DNA from: Burkholderia sp. Bp8992
GTDB taxonomy: Bacteria; Pseudomonadota; Gammaproteobacteria; Burkholderiales; Burkholderiaceae
NCBI RefSeq assembly: GCF_003853705.1
Contig: NZ_QTQI01000007.1
Coordinates: 124,001-188,000 of the forward strand
DNA: 64,000 nucleotides
Direction of reading: 5' to 3'
Shown here: piece by piece, positions 46,538 through 55,678 of the stretch
Layout of the letters: each line of letters starts with the position of its first letter
How positions within the stretch are numbered: position 1 is the first letter of the stretch
Position numbers and translations under genes: made by a program
Notes under the pieces: generated by a model
The model's database searches: none
Told to the model about the DNA's origin: nothing
What the model saw: only the letters and a program-made list of their open reading frames with translations

Positions 46538-47754
46538 GACGTGCTCCCGGTGGCGTCGGCGCGCGTGTCGTGGAGCACGCCTGCCAGCCGCAGCGCATCC
46601 CGGCGCGCCGCGTCGATGCCGAGCGCGTCGAGCACGGCGTCAGTATCGGCGGCGAACGACTGGGGCGGCCGGCGTATCGAGCCGGGCGTGCGCGACAGTT
46701 TGGCCGGAACGCCCGCGCCGGTATACGTGTCGCTCTTGATGAACATCGCGTTGCGGGCCGCCTGCGGATGGTTGAAACCATCGGCGATGGTGTTGACCGG
46801 CCCCGTCGCGACGCCGGCGCGCATCAGTCGATCGACGACCTCGTCGGCGGGCAGCTCGCCGGTCAACTGCCCGATCAGCGCGTCGAGCGCATCGCGGTGC
46901 GCGACGCGCTGCGCGTTGGTCGCGAAACGCGGATCGCGGGCGAGCTCGGGCACGCCGAGCGCTTCGACCATCCTTGCGAACGTGCGGTTGTTGCCGGCGC
47001 CCGTTGCGACCGGCTTGTCCTTGCACGGATAGACGCCGTACGGCGCGATCGCGGCATAGACGTTACCCGTCGCGACGGGCACCTCGCCGGTCGCCATCCA
47101 GCTCGTGCTGACCGGATGCAGCATCGACAGCGCGGTGCTGAACAGGTCGATGTCGACATGCTGCCCGAGACCGGAGCGCGTTCGTTCGACCAGCGCCAGC
47201 AGGACGCTCGACACGGCACTCAGGCCGGCCGCAAAATCGACGACAGGAAACGGCACCTTGAGCGGCACGCCGCCCGGCTCGCCGTTGATCGACATGAAGC
47301 CGGCGAGGCCCTGCGCGACGGCGTCGTAGCCCGGAAACCGCGCGAGCGGGCCGTCGGTGCCGTATCCGGAGATCGAGCAGTGGACGAGGCGCGGGAAGCG
47401 TTCGCGCAGGCAGTCTTCGTAGCCCATGCCCCAGCGTTCGAGCGTGCCCTGCTTGAAGTTGTCGATCAGCACGTCGGCTGTTTCGAGCAGACGGAACAGC
47501 ACGTCGCGTCCGTCGGGATGCGACAGGTCGAGCGCGAGATTGCGCTTGTTGCGGTTGAGTCCCCAGTAGTAGCTGGACAGGCCGTTCGGCATCGCGGGCC
47601 CCCAGTCGCGCGTTTCGTCGCCCTGCGGCGGTTCGATCTTGATGACGTCCGCGCCGTGGTCGGCGAGCGTCTGCGCGCAGAACGGTCCCGCATAGACGCG
47701 GCTCAGGTCCACCACACGCACGCCTGCGAGCGCGCCTTCGTTACTGCTGGTCAT
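46534..47754 (-). CDS. Class III CoA-transferase (CaiB/BaiF family)
   Basis: A 406-residue family III CoA-transferase. The N-terminal GVRVVDLSRVYAGPFCAQTLADHGADVIKIE motif binds CoA, and the conserved Asp of FPGYDAVAQGLAGFMS is the catalytic residue that carries the acyl-anhydride. It activates a carboxylic acid by CoA transfer, for example from succinyl-CoA. The ATG at 47754 with AAGGAGA upstream is chosen over an upstream ATG. It is the second gene of the leftward cluster. Confidence 0.9.
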   Translation of the reverse strand: MTSSNEGALAGVRVVDLSRVYAGPFCAQTLADHGADVIKIEPPQGDETRDWGPAMPNGLSSYYWGLNRNKRNLALDLSHPDGRDVLFRLLETADVLIDNFKQGTLERWGMGYEDCLRERFPRLVHCSISGYGTDGPLARFPGYDAVAQGLAGFMSINGEPGGVPLKVPFPVVDFAAGLSAVSSVLLALVERTRSGLGQHVDIDLFSTALSMLHPVSTSWMATGEVPVATGNVYAAIAPYGVYPCKDKPVATGAGNNRTFARMVEALGVPELARDPRFATNAQRVAHRDALDALIGQLTGELPADEVVDRLMRAGVATGPVNTIADGFNHPQAARNAMFIKSDTYTGAGVPAKLSRTPGSIRRPPQSFAADTDAVLDALGIDAARRDALRLAGVLHDTRADATGSTS

Positions 47755-47840
47755 GACGATGTCTCCTTCGATGTGGATTCGATGCGCCGGCAGGCCGGCA
47801 CGCACCGGCTGCGCGGCCGTGATGCGTCGCGGTCGCGGGT

Positions 47841-48623
47841 TCAGCCGCGTGCGGCGAACAGTGCGTTGACCGCCGCGCGATGTTCAGGGGTCGCGTGCGC
47901 GAACGCCTGGTACGACGCGGACAGGTCGAGCAGCGTCTCGAGACTCGCGTGGCGGCCTTCGCGCAGCAGCCGCTTGGTCAGGCGCAGCGCGGTGCCTGAA
48001 TGACGGGCGATGCGGCCGGCCAGCTCATGGGCGTGCGCGAGGAGATCGCCGTCGGGCACGACGCGCGACACGAGCCCGCAGCGCAACGCTGCCTGCGCGT
48101 CCAGCGCATCGCCCGTGAACGACATTTCCGCGGCGACGGCGGCGCCGACGATCTGCGGCAGGAACCATGCGCCGCCGTCGCCGGGCACGAGGCCGAGGGC
48201 GATGAAGCTCTCGGCGAAGCGCGCGCGGTCGGCAGCGATGCGGATGTCGCACATGCACGCGAGATCGGTGCCGGCGCCGATCGCCGGGCCGTTGACCGCC
48301 GCGATGGCAGGCACTTCGAGATGCTGGAACGCCTGTGCAAGGCGCTGGATCCCGCGGCGATAGCTGGTCCGGATCGCGGCGGGATCGTGCGGGTCCGATT
48401 CGATGAACGCGCGCATCGCCTTCACATTGCCGCCCGACGAGAACGTCGTGCCGGCGCCGGTCAGGACCAGCACGCGGATCGATTCGTCGCGGTTCGCGTC
48501 GTCGCAGCATTCGGTCAGTGAGTCGATCGCATCGGTGTCCGAAATGGCGTTGCGGGTTTCGGGACGGTTCATCGTGACGGTCAGGATCGGGCCCTGCCGT
48601 TCACGGATCAGAAAGGCTGCCAT
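47841..48623 (-). CDS. Enoyl-CoA hydratase/isomerase family protein
   Basis: A 260-residue crotonase-superfamily protein. FSSGGNVKAM and NGPAIGAGTDLACMCDIRIA form the oxyanion hole, and FIALGLVPGDGGAWFLPQIVG follows, where an aspartate occupies the place of a catalytic acid in many family members. It is the first gene of the leftward cluster, whose promoter must lie in 48624-48757. GGAGAC precedes the ATG at 48623. Confidence 0.88.
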   Translation of the reverse strand: MAAFLIRERQGPILTVTMNRPETRNAISDTDAIDSLTECCDDANRDESIRVLVLTGAGTTFSSGGNVKAMRAFIESDPHDPAAIRTSYRRGIQRLAQAFQHLEVPAIAAVNGPAIGAGTDLACMCDIRIAADRARFAESFIALGLVPGDGGAWFLPQIVGAAVAAEMSFTGDALDAQAALRCGLVSRVVPDGDLLAHAHELAGRIARHSGTALRLTKRLLREGRHASLETLLDLSASYQAFAHATPEHRAAVNALFAARG

Positions 48624-48710
48624 GGTGTCTCCGTGTGTTCCGTGCCGCGGGACTTCACGCCGCGGGCCGAAGCCTAGTATCGTCACGACGGTTGGCGGCG
48701 GGAAATTCCG

Positions 48711-48726
48711 TTCCACATATGTGGAA
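48711..48726. promoter_or_regulatory. Perfect 16-bp palindrome, probable IclR operator
   Basis: TTCCACATATGTGGAA is a perfect palindrome in the 134-base gap between the first gene of the leftward cluster and the divergent IclR gene. IclR regulators bind dyads of about this size. A second imperfect dyad, GGAAATTCC, lies 9 bases to the left. Confidence 0.75.
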
Positions 48727-48757
48727 GGCCCGTCCCGGTAGCTGCGGAGAGGGCGGG

Positions 48758-49525
48758 ATGAGCGGAAACGTGGTCAAGAGCGCGGCGCGCGTGTTCGAGG
48801 TGCTGGAACTCTTCAGCACCTTGCAGAGGCCGCTGAGCGTGCGCGAGATCGCCACGCGCTGCGGGTATCCGGGGTCGAGCGCGGCGGCGCTGCTGACCAG
48901 CATGAAGGCACTCGGCTATCTCGCGTACGACGACGCCACTCACGCGTATGCGCCTACGGCACGGCTCGTCAATCTCGGCGAGGCGCTGGTCGATTCGGCG
49001 GCCGGCAGCCGGCGACACTGGCATGCCGTCGCGAAGCGGCTGGCGGCACGCACGCACGAGGCAGTCGTGATCGCGGTGCAGAGCGATCTGTACGTGCAGT
49101 ACATCGATGCGGTGGAGGGCTCTCATACGATTCCGATCCAGTTCTACGCGCCGATCGGCACGCGTCGCGAGATCTGCATGTCGGGGCTCGGCTGGGCGCT
49201 GCTGAGCCTTCAGCCGGACAGCGCGATCCGCCGGCTCGTGTCGCGCAGCATCCGCCGGATCGGGAAGTCGGGCAGGACGATCGACGAGGATGTCGTGCTC
49301 GACAAGGTCGAACAGACGCGCCGGCTCGGCTACTCGTATTCGGCACATACGGTCACGCAGGGCGCCGCGATGATCTCGATGGTGATCGCGGACGGCTGGA
49401 ACGGCCTGCCGCTGGCGATGGGGGTGGCCGGGCCCGTCGAGCGGATCGACGCGCGTCGCGACGCGATCGTGAAGGCGATGCGGGAGGCGCTGGACGCGCA
49501 GCGTCGGGATGCGGCGGCTGGCTGA
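48758..49525 (+). CDS. IclR-family transcriptional regulator
   Basis: A 255-residue regulator: winged HTH at about 10-70 (LSVREIATRCGYPGSSAAALLTSMKALGY) and the IclR effector domain to residue 250. GAGAGGGCGGG lies before the ATG at 48758; an ATG at 48719 within the operator is rejected. It is divergent from the seven-gene CoA cluster and probably controls that cluster and itself through the palindrome at 48711-48726. The ligand is presumably a cluster intermediate. Confidence 0.88.
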   Translation: MSGNVVKSAARVFEVLELFSTLQRPLSVREIATRCGYPGSSAAALLTSMKALGYLAYDDATHAYAPTARLVNLGEALVDSAAGSRRHWHAVAKRLAARTHEAVVIAVQSDLYVQYIDAVEGSHTIPIQFYAPIGTRREICMSGLGWALLSLQPDSAIRRLVSRSIRRIGKSGRTIDEDVVLDKVEQTRRLGYSYSAHTVTQGAAMISMVIADGWNGLPLAMGVAGPVERIDARRDAIVKAMREALDAQRRDAAAG

Positions 49526-49614
49526 TCGGACGAGGCGGACGCGCGCAGGCATTCGCATAGAATCGGGAGGTTTCGCCGCTCTTGTGCCGGCTGCATTTCA
49601 GCGAGGTCGTCGCC

Positions 49615-50667
49615 ATGTCATTGAACGCGCCGCTTGCCGGCATCCACATCGTCGAATTCGAAGGTCTCGGCCCCGGCCCGCTCGCGGGCTGGATGCTCGC
49701 CGGGATGGGCGCGCGGATCACGCTGATCGCGCGCCCGTCTGGCCGCACGAGCGCGCCGGATGCGCTGCGGGCCCGCGACGGCGACCTGCTGCGCGAAGGC
49801 AAGACGATCGTCGAGCTCGACCTGAAGGCGCCGGCCGGCCGCGCCGCCGCGCTCGACCTGATCGCGCAGGCCGACGCGCTGATCGAGGGCTTGCGGCCCG
49901 GCGTGATGGAGCGGCTCGGCCTCGGGCCCGACGATTGCGCGCGCCGCAACCCGAAACTCGTGTACGGGCGGATGACCGGCTGGGGCCAGCACGGCCCGCT
50001 CGCGGCCGCGGCCGGGCACGACCTGAACTACGTCGCACTGACGGGGCTGCTGTCGCTGTCCGCGCCGCGCGACGGCCGGCCGGGCGTGCCGCCGACCGTC
50101 GTCGGCGATGCGGGCGGCGCGCTCGGGCTCGCGTTCGGGATCGTCTGCGCGTTGCTCGATGTGCTCGGCGGCGGGCCGGGGCGCGTGGTCGACGGCGCGA
50201 TCGTCGACATCGTGTCGATGCTCGGTTCGCTGGCGCTATGGGCACGCGCGAACGGGCAGCTCGACGGCGCGCAGCCGAGCCTGTTCCACGACGCGCCGTT
50301 CTACGACGTGTATCGCTGCGCGGATGGCGAATGCGTGACGATCGGCGCACTCGAGCCGCCGTTCTATGCATTGCTGGTCGAGCGCCTCGGGTTGACCGAC
50401 ATCGATCCCGCGTCGCAGTACGACCGGGCGCGCTGGCCCGCACTGAAGGCGCGTTTCGCGGCAGTGTTCGCGCAGCAGCCGTCCGCGCACTGGCGCGCGC
50501 TGCTCGAAGGCACCGACGCGTGCTTCGCGCCGGTGCTGAGCGTGGCTGACGCGGCCGTGCATCCGCACAACGCGGCGCGCGGGATCTATCGGACGGATGA
50601 ACACGGGAACGTGCGGGCGAGGGTGGCGCCGCGGTTCTTGCCGTTGGCGGGGGAGGAAGCGGAATAG
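49615..50667 (+). CDS. Class III CoA-transferase / alpha-methylacyl-CoA racemase type
   Basis: A 350-residue CaiB/BaiF protein, shorter than the one at 46534. The start LAGIHIVEFEGLGPGPLAGWMLAGMGARITLI and the AAAGHDLNYVALTGLL motif (with an Asp and a His in the racemase-like position) fit alpha-methylacyl-CoA racemases. It could set stereochemistry of a branched acyl-CoA for the divergent cluster's dehydrogenase. It follows the IclR gene by about 90 bases on the same strand. Racemase versus transferase cannot be settled here. Confidence 0.85.
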   Translation: MSLNAPLAGIHIVEFEGLGPGPLAGWMLAGMGARITLIARPSGRTSAPDALRARDGDLLREGKTIVELDLKAPAGRAAALDLIAQADALIEGLRPGVMERLGLGPDDCARRNPKLVYGRMTGWGQHGPLAAAAGHDLNYVALTGLLSLSAPRDGRPGVPPTVVGDAGGALGLAFGIVCALLDVLGGGPGRVVDGAIVDIVSMLGSLALWARANGQLDGAQPSLFHDAPFYDVYRCADGECVTIGALEPPFYALLVERLGLTDIDPASQYDRARWPALKARFAAVFAQQPSAHWRALLEGTDACFAPVLSVADAAVHPHNAARGIYRTDEHGNVRARVAPRFLPLAGEEAE

Positions 50668-50739
50668 GCGCGGCGTCAGGGAGCCGACTTCCGTTTGTCG
50701 ATGGCCGGGTGTCGAACGCATCGAGAGTGCCGATTTTGG

Positions 50740-50769
50740 TACTAAATTTAGTATCAAATCAAGTACAAT
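50740..50769 (+). promoter_or_regulatory. Operator/promoter of the RelBE-type locus
   Basis: A perfect 14-bp palindrome TACTAAATTTAGTA (50740-50753) and a TACAAT -10-like hexamer (50764-50769) lie in a sharply AT-rich patch 30-60 bases before the antitoxin start. The layout fits autoregulation by the toxin-antitoxin complex. Confidence 0.7.
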
Positions 50770-50796
50770 TGATGTTCGATCGAACAAGGAGCAGAT

Positions 50797-51045
50797 ATGC
50801 CCCACACCATTCTGGCAAGCGTGACGGCTAGCGTTTCGGAGCTGAAGCGGAATCCGATGGGAACCGTTGCCGCCGGCGAGGGTTTTCCGGTCGCGATCCT
50901 GAATCACAACGAACCCGCGTTCTACTGCATTCCCGCGAAGACGTGGGAGGCGATGGTCGAACGTCTGGAAGACATTGAAGACAATGTGTTGGCCGATTCG
51001 CGCGCCAGGGAGAAGGTCGTCAAGGTCAAGCTGAATGACCTTTGA
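50797..51045 (+). CDS. Phd/YefM-type antitoxin
   Basis: An 82-residue protein. The N-terminal DNA-binding fold (ASVTASVSELKRNPMGTVAAGEGFPVAILNHNEPAFYCIPAKTWEAM) is of the Phd/YefM type; the C-terminal half, charged and helical, would wrap the toxin. It lies immediately before a RelE-like toxin and overlaps its start by 11 bases. Autoregulation at the upstream palindrome is expected. Confidence 0.88.
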   Translation: MPHTILASVTASVSELKRNPMGTVAAGEGFPVAILNHNEPAFYCIPAKTWEAMVERLEDIEDNVLADSRAREKVVKVKLNDL

Positions 51046-51316
51046 ACTCGCCTTTCTCGACTCCGCATTGAAGGAGTGGAAGAAGCTCGATCGCTCCGTG
51101 CGCGATCAATTCAAGGTCAGGCTCGCCGAACGGCTCGAGCATCCTCGCATCCCGTCAGCCAAATTGCACGGCCACCCGGATCGCTACAAGATCAAGCTGC
51201 GCGGTGTCGGTTATCGCCTCGTCTACGAAGTGCGCGACGCGGAAGTCATCGTGCTGGTGGTCGCGGTGGGCCGCCGCGAGCGTGATGCGGTCTATCTGGC
51301 TGCGATGAAACGCTAG
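51035..51316 (+). CDS. RelE/ParE-type toxin
   Basis: A 93-residue RelE-superfamily protein: FELAFLDSALKEWKKLD, then the core KLHGHPDRYKIKLRGVGYRLVYEVRDAEVIVLVVAVGRRERDAVY. Basic and aromatic residues in RYKIKLRGVGYRL and the terminal Tyr match the mRNA-cleaving RelE site. It probably cleaves mRNA on the ribosome when the antitoxin is degraded. It is coupled to the antitoxin by overlap. Confidence 0.9.
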   Translation: MTFELAFLDSALKEWKKLDRSVRDQFKVRLAERLEHPRIPSAKLHGHPDRYKIKLRGVGYRLVYEVRDAEVIVLVVAVGRRERDAVYLAAMKR

Positions 51317-51356
51317 CGCGACAGGCAGCGCGGCATCGATGCCTGCGCTCGGCAAT

Positions 51357-51800
51357 TCACGCCGTTTCCTCCGGCGCATCCGGCATCTTGCCGTCGCCGA
51401 CGCGGTTGATCGTGCCTTGCGCGATCGCGACGAGCCGCTCGTGGTCGCCGTCGATGACGAACACATGGCACTGGCACGTCGCCTGATGCCGGCCCGCGTA
51501 GACGAGCTTCGCGCGGGCGACGAGCGTGCCGTTCACGGCCGGCCGCAGATAGTTGATCTTGTATTCGGCGGTGATCACGCGCGGGCCGAGCACGAGCGCG
51601 CCGGCGAACGTCAGCGCGTTGTCCGCGAGATAGCTGATGACGCCGCCGTGCACGAAACCGTGCTGCTGCCGAAGTTCCTCGCGCACCGGCAGGCACAGCG
51701 ACACTTCGTTGTCGCCGATATGCATCAGCTCCGTGCCCAGCAGCATGCTGAACGGCTGCGCGCGCAATGCGCCGCGCGCGTGGTCCGTGATGTCGGTCAT
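51357..51800 (-). CDS. PaaI-type hotdog thioesterase
   Basis: A 147-residue hotdog-fold thioesterase: VREELRQQHGFVHGGVISYLADNALTFAG contains the HGG and Asp features of the PaaI group, which hydrolyse aryl- or acyl-CoA esters. It converges with the RelE toxin gene 40 bases away. The ATG at 51800 with GAAGG upstream is a reasonable start. It is not linked to the CoA cluster by strand or spacing. Confidence 0.88.
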   Translation of the reverse strand: MTDITDHARGALRAQPFSMLLGTELMHIGDNEVSLCLPVREELRQQHGFVHGGVISYLADNALTFAGALVLGPRVITAEYKINYLRPAVNGTLVARAKLVYAGRHQATCQCHVFVIDGDHERLVAIAQGTINRVGDGKMPDAPEETA

Positions 51801-52000
51801 TGAACTTCCTTCGCAATGAGTGCCCGCTTGCGCTGAACTCTAGGAAGGGGGCTCCGGATAAGCAAGGAAATTCGTCCGCGTTTCGTGCAAATTCAGAAGC
51901 GATGCGACGCGATTATTGCGTCAAATACCGAAGATCTCGCGGTTTGCAGGCGATTCCGCGGGGATGCGCGGGCAACGCGAACTTTGCCGCCTTCCATTCC

Positions 52001-52027
52001 TAAAGTCCGACGAAGAAATGCCGCTAA
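52001..52027 (+). promoter_or_regulatory. Sigma-28 (FliA) promoter of the chemoreceptor gene
   Basis: TAAAGTCC (52001-52008), an 11-base spacer, then GCCGCTAA (52020-52027) matches the flagellar sigma-28 consensus TAAAGTTT-N11-GCCGATAA at 13 of 16 positions. It lies 44 bases before the receptor ATG. Confidence 0.8.
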
Positions 52028-52070
52028 TGCCGGGGCATTGCCTCATCGTCCGCTCTCCAGGAATCTCCCC

Positions 52071-53690
52071 ATGTTCGGAAAAATCAAGCTCGCGTCGGGT
52101 CTGCTCGGCGTGTTGACCGTGTTCTGCTTCTTCCTGCTCGCGATCGAAGCGCTCGGCTTCTGGACGCTCACGTCGACGCGCAGCGGCGTCGACGATCTGT
52201 CGAACGTCGCGATCGCGCAGGTCGATGCGGCCAGCCGGGCGACCGAGCAACTGCTCGACGCGCGCATCAACCTGTCGCGTGCGGGCACGCGGATGGTGCG
52301 CGGCGGCCCGAAGCCGGAAGACATCATCCGCCATGCGGGCGCGTCGCTCGCGCAAGCGGACAAGGCGTTCGCCATGCTGACGGCCGCGCAGGCGGTCGAC
52401 GACACGAACCGCGCGCGCGTCGCCGCGCTCACCGAGCGCTATCGCGCGCTGCGTGGCGCGCTGGGCGAACTCGTGCAGTTCCTCGACGCCGACAACATCC
52501 AGGCCTTCCTCGACCAGCCGACGCAAAGCATCCAGGATGCCTATATCGCCGAACTGCACCGCTTCACCGACTATGGCAGCGCATCGAGCCGCGCGGCCCT
52601 CGACACGATCGACGGCGGCATGCGCTGGTTCAAGTCGGTCGGCATCGTGCTGCTGGTGGCGATGCTCGCGGCGAGCGCCGCGATCTACGCGGCTGCACGG
52701 CGCGCGGTCGTCGCGCCGCTGGAGGAAGCCGGCCGTCATTTCGAGCGGATCGCGCAGGGCCGGCTCGATGAAGCCGTGCGGGCCGGCGGCGTGTTCGAGA
52801 TCGACCGCATGCTGCGCGGCCTCGCCACGATGCAGACGAGTATCGCGGGCACCGTGCGCACGGTGCGCCACGCGTCCGACGCGATTCACCTCGGCGCGGG
52901 CGAGATCGCGGGCGGCAACGCCGACCTGTCGGCGCGCACGGGCACGCAGGCCGCGTCGCTGGAGGAAACGGCCGCAAGCATGGAGGAACTGACCGCGACG
53001 GTCCGGCAGAACACCGACAGTGCACGCGCAGCCAGCGCGCTGGCCGATGCGGCGCTCGAAGCGACGAGCCACGGCGGCGGCGTGGTCGACAGCGTGATCG
53101 ACCGGATGCGCGGCATCGCGCAGAGCTCGGGGCGGATCGCGGAGATCATCTCGGTGATCGACGGCATTGCCTTCCAGACCAACATCCTCGCGCTGAACGC
53201 GGCGGTCGAGGCCGCGCGGGCCGGCGAGCAGGGGCGCGGTTTCGCGGTGGTCGCGGGCGAAGTGCGCTCGCTCGCACAGCGCAGCGCGCAGTCGGCGAAG
53301 GAGATCAAGGCGCTGATCGAAGATTCGGTCGCGCAGATCAACGGCGGCGCGGAGCTCGTGGAGCGCGCCGGCGACGCGATGCGGACGGTGTCGGCGTCGA
53401 TCACGCGCGTCGTGCAGACGATGTCGGAGATCACTGCGGCGTCGGTCGAGCAGACCGTCGGGATCGAGCAGGTAAACCAGGCCGTCACGCAGATGGACCA
53501 GCTGACGCAGCAGAACGCGGCGCTGGTCGAGGAAGTCGCGGCGGCGGCCGCGTCGCTGAACGACCAGACCGCGCACCTGATGCAGGCGGTGTCGGTGTTC
53601 GAGCTGGGTGACGGACGCGCCGCGCACGGCGAGCGCGCGGCGCCGTCGTTCGCCGGGACGCCTTACGAACCGGCCGGCAGCGCCGCGTAG
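52071..53690 (+). CDS. Methyl-accepting chemotaxis protein
   Basis: A 539-residue chemoreceptor. TM1 is at about residues 10-32, a periplasmic four-helix-bundle sensor at 35-185 and TM2 at about 188-210. A HAMP follows, then a signalling coiled coil whose hairpin tip reads [44 protein letters not shown]-like sequence in the conserved position. It lacks a C-terminal CheR pentapeptide. It is expressed from a FliA promoter. Its 3' end overlaps the convergent epimerase gene by 28 bases. Confidence 0.93.
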   Translation: MFGKIKLASGLLGVLTVFCFFLLAIEALGFWTLTSTRSGVDDLSNVAIAQVDAASRATEQLLDARINLSRAGTRMVRGGPKPEDIIRHAGASLAQADKAFAMLTAAQAVDDTNRARVAALTERYRALRGALGELVQFLDADNIQAFLDQPTQSIQDAYIAELHRFTDYGSASSRAALDTIDGGMRWFKSVGIVLLVAMLAASAAIYAAARRAVVAPLEEAGRHFERIAQGRLDEAVRAGGVFEIDRMLRGLATMQTSIAGTVRTVRHASDAIHLGAGEIAGGNADLSARTGTQAASLEETAASMEELTATVRQNTDSARAASALADAALEATSHGGGVVDSVIDRMRGIAQSSGRIAEIISVIDGIAFQTNILALNAAVEAARAGEQGRGFAVVAGEVRSLAQRSAQSAKEIKALIEDSVAQINGGAELVERAGDAMRTVSASITRVVQTMSEITAASVEQTVGIEQVNQAVTQMDQLTQQNAALVEEVAAAAASLNDQTAHLMQAVSVFELGDGRAAHGERAAPSFAGTPYEPAGSAA

Positions 53691-54772
53691 GCGGTCGCGA
53701 GGTGGTAGGGCGTCGTCGACGGCATGTCGGCGCGCGCGACCTGCCCGTCCGCCGTCTTGCACTCGAACCAGCCGCGCGGATGCAGGAAGCGCGCGGCGAA
53801 CCGCTCGATCTGCCGCGCGAGCGGCGCGGAGGCCGGCGTGCCGCCGTGCGTCGCGAGCGCACGCAGGTATTCGGTCTGCGCCCAGATCCGCTGCGTGCCG
53901 TCGATGCACGCGCCTTGCGCGTCGAGCGCCGCGCACACGCCGCCCGTCTGCGGATCGACGCCGTATTGCTCGGCGAACGCGAACGCGCGCGACAGCGCGG
54001 CGGGAAGGCCCGTCTGCGCGAGTCGCGTGCCGGCCGCATCGACCAGGTAAAACCACTCGAACTGATGGCCGGGCTCGAAACGGTTGTCGGCCGCCCCGAG
54101 CGGCAACTCGGCGACGCAGCCGGTCGCCGCATCGACGAACGTGCGCTCGACGGCGTGCGCGGTGCGCGCGAGCGCGTCGTCGAACGCCGCGTCGCCGAAT
54201 GCGTCGGCGGCCGCGAGCCACGCTTCGGTCAGGTGCATCAGCGGATTCTGCAGCGCACCGCTGCCGGAGGGCGAGAAATCGGCATGGCGGGCCGCGTCGA
54301 GCAGCGCGTCGCCGGGGTGCGGCGCGAAGCGGTCCTGGATCAGCGCGGCGGTTTCCTCGGCCACCGCGCGCGCGGCGGCGTCGCCCGACGCCGCGTGCCA
54401 GGCGGCGCACGCGAACACGATGAACGCGTGCGTATAGAGATCCTTGGTCGTATCGAGCGGCGCGCCTTGCGCGTCGACGCTGTAGATCCAGCCGCCGTGG
54501 CGCGCGTCGCGGAAGCGCCGGCACAGTGCGTCGAACAGTGTGGCCGCGTGCGCGGAATCGCCGGCCTGCGCGAACACGAACAGTTGCCGCGCGCACGCCA
54601 TGGCGCGATAGCGGGTGACGGGCAGCGGCGCGTGGGTGGCCGGATCGACGGCCTCGAACGGCAGTTGCAATGTCTGGTCGAACCCTGAACCCCGCCAGAT
54701 CGGCAAGACGACGTGCGCGAAATGGTGGCGCAGCTGGGCGGCCTGGGCGGAAGCGGAGTCGGAAACGGGCAT
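53663..54772 (-). CDS. AGE-family sugar epimerase/isomerase-like protein
   Basis: A 369-residue alpha/alpha-barrel protein of the N-acylglucosamine 2-epimerase family (AGE/mannose isomerase group). [51 protein letters not shown] and [13 protein letters not shown] contain the family's conserved histidines and glutamates. It would interconvert mannose/fructose/glucose or related sugars. The ATG at 54772 is chosen. It overlaps the chemoreceptor's last 28 bases tail to tail. Confidence 0.85.
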   Translation of the reverse strand: MPVSDSASAQAAQLRHHFAHVVLPIWRGSGFDQTLQLPFEAVDPATHAPLPVTRYRAMACARQLFVFAQAGDSAHAATLFDALCRRFRDARHGGWIYSVDAQGAPLDTTKDLYTHAFIVFACAAWHAASGDAAARAVAEETAALIQDRFAPHPGDALLDAARHADFSPSGSGALQNPLMHLTEAWLAAADAFGDAAFDDALARTAHAVERTFVDAATGCVAELPLGAADNRFEPGHQFEWFYLVDAAGTRLAQTGLPAALSRAFAFAEQYGVDPQTGGVCAALDAQGACIDGTQRIWAQTEYLRALATHGGTPASAPLARQIERFAARFLHPRGWFECKTADGQVARADMPSTTPYHLATAYAALPAGS

Positions 54773-54887
54773 GACGGGGTTGAGCGCTTGGATCGAAACG
54801 TGTCGGCGCGGCCCGGAGGATCGGCGCGGCCGGGGCCAAGGATAAAACATTCCGCGCGGCCGGCACCAGAAAAAGGAGAGAAAGCGG

Positions 54888-55586
54888 ATGCTCAGCAACC
54901 TGGAACTCGTGATGCGGCTCGTTCTCGCGGCGGCGCTCGGCAGCGTCATCGGCTTCGAGCGCGAGCGCCTGTCGTGGGCGGCCGGCCTGCGCACGCACAT
55001 GCTGGTGTGCGTCGGCTCGACGCTGATCATGATCGTGTCGGCGTTCGGTTTTGCCGACGTGCTCGGCCGCAGCGACCACATCGTGCTCGACCCGTCGCGG
55101 ATCGCCGCGCAGGTCGTGTCGGGCATCGGCTTCCTCGGCGCGGGCTCGATCCTGCTGCGCGGCGAGATCGTGCGCGGGCTGACGACGGCCGCGAGCCTGT
55201 GGTCGGTCGCCGCGATCGGCCTCGCGGTGGGCGGCGGGCTCTACGTCGCGTCGATTTCCGCGACGATCATCATCCTGATCATCCTGGCCGGCATCAAGCC
55301 GCTGGAGCGGCGCTACTTCACGGTGCGCCAGCGGCGCCAGCTCGCGCTGACGGTCGTGAGCGGCGCCTTGACGTTCGATTCGCTGCACGCGGCGCTCGGC
55401 CCGTCGAGTGCGCGCGTGAAGCAGTTCATCGTGCAGCGTGCCGACGACACCGGCGAGCACGACGAAGTGCGCATCGCGCTCGCACGGGTATCGGAACTCG
55501 AATACCAGGCGATCTGCGACAAGCTGCGTGCGCTGAAGGGCGTCACGCGCTTCGAAGAGGGCAACGGGCTGTCGGGCGACGAATAG
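54888..55586 (+). CDS. MgtC/SapB family membrane protein
   Basis: A 232-residue protein. Four to five membrane segments in residues 1-140 include GSVIGFERERLSWAAGLRTHMLVCVGSTLIM and VVSGIGFLGAGSILLRG, the MgtC signatures. A cytoplasmic C-terminal domain of about 85 residues resembles an ACT-like fold. MgtC proteins help survival at low magnesium and inside macrophages, acting on F-ATPase or ATP level. GGAGAGAAAG lies before the ATG at 54888. Confidence 0.88.
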   Translation: MLSNLELVMRLVLAAALGSVIGFERERLSWAAGLRTHMLVCVGSTLIMIVSAFGFADVLGRSDHIVLDPSRIAAQVVSGIGFLGAGSILLRGEIVRGLTTAASLWSVAAIGLAVGGGLYVASISATIIILIILAGIKPLERRYFTVRQRRQLALTVVSGALTFDSLHAALGPSSARVKQFIVQRADDTGEHDEVRIALARVSELEYQAICDKLRALKGVTRFEEGNGLSGDE

Positions 55587-55678
55587 GCTGAATCGGCAAC
55601 GGACCATGCGACAATGGCCGATCACCGATTCCGTTCGACATCCGGCTCCGCGCCTGCGGGCCCCGCCATCCGATTTCC

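Noticed and set aside
51921-55625. A 1234-residue minus-strand frame across the chemoreceptor, epimerase and MgtC genes
   Set aside because: It is an Arg/Ala-rich shadow of high-GC coding sequence on the opposite strand, with no domain and no start context.
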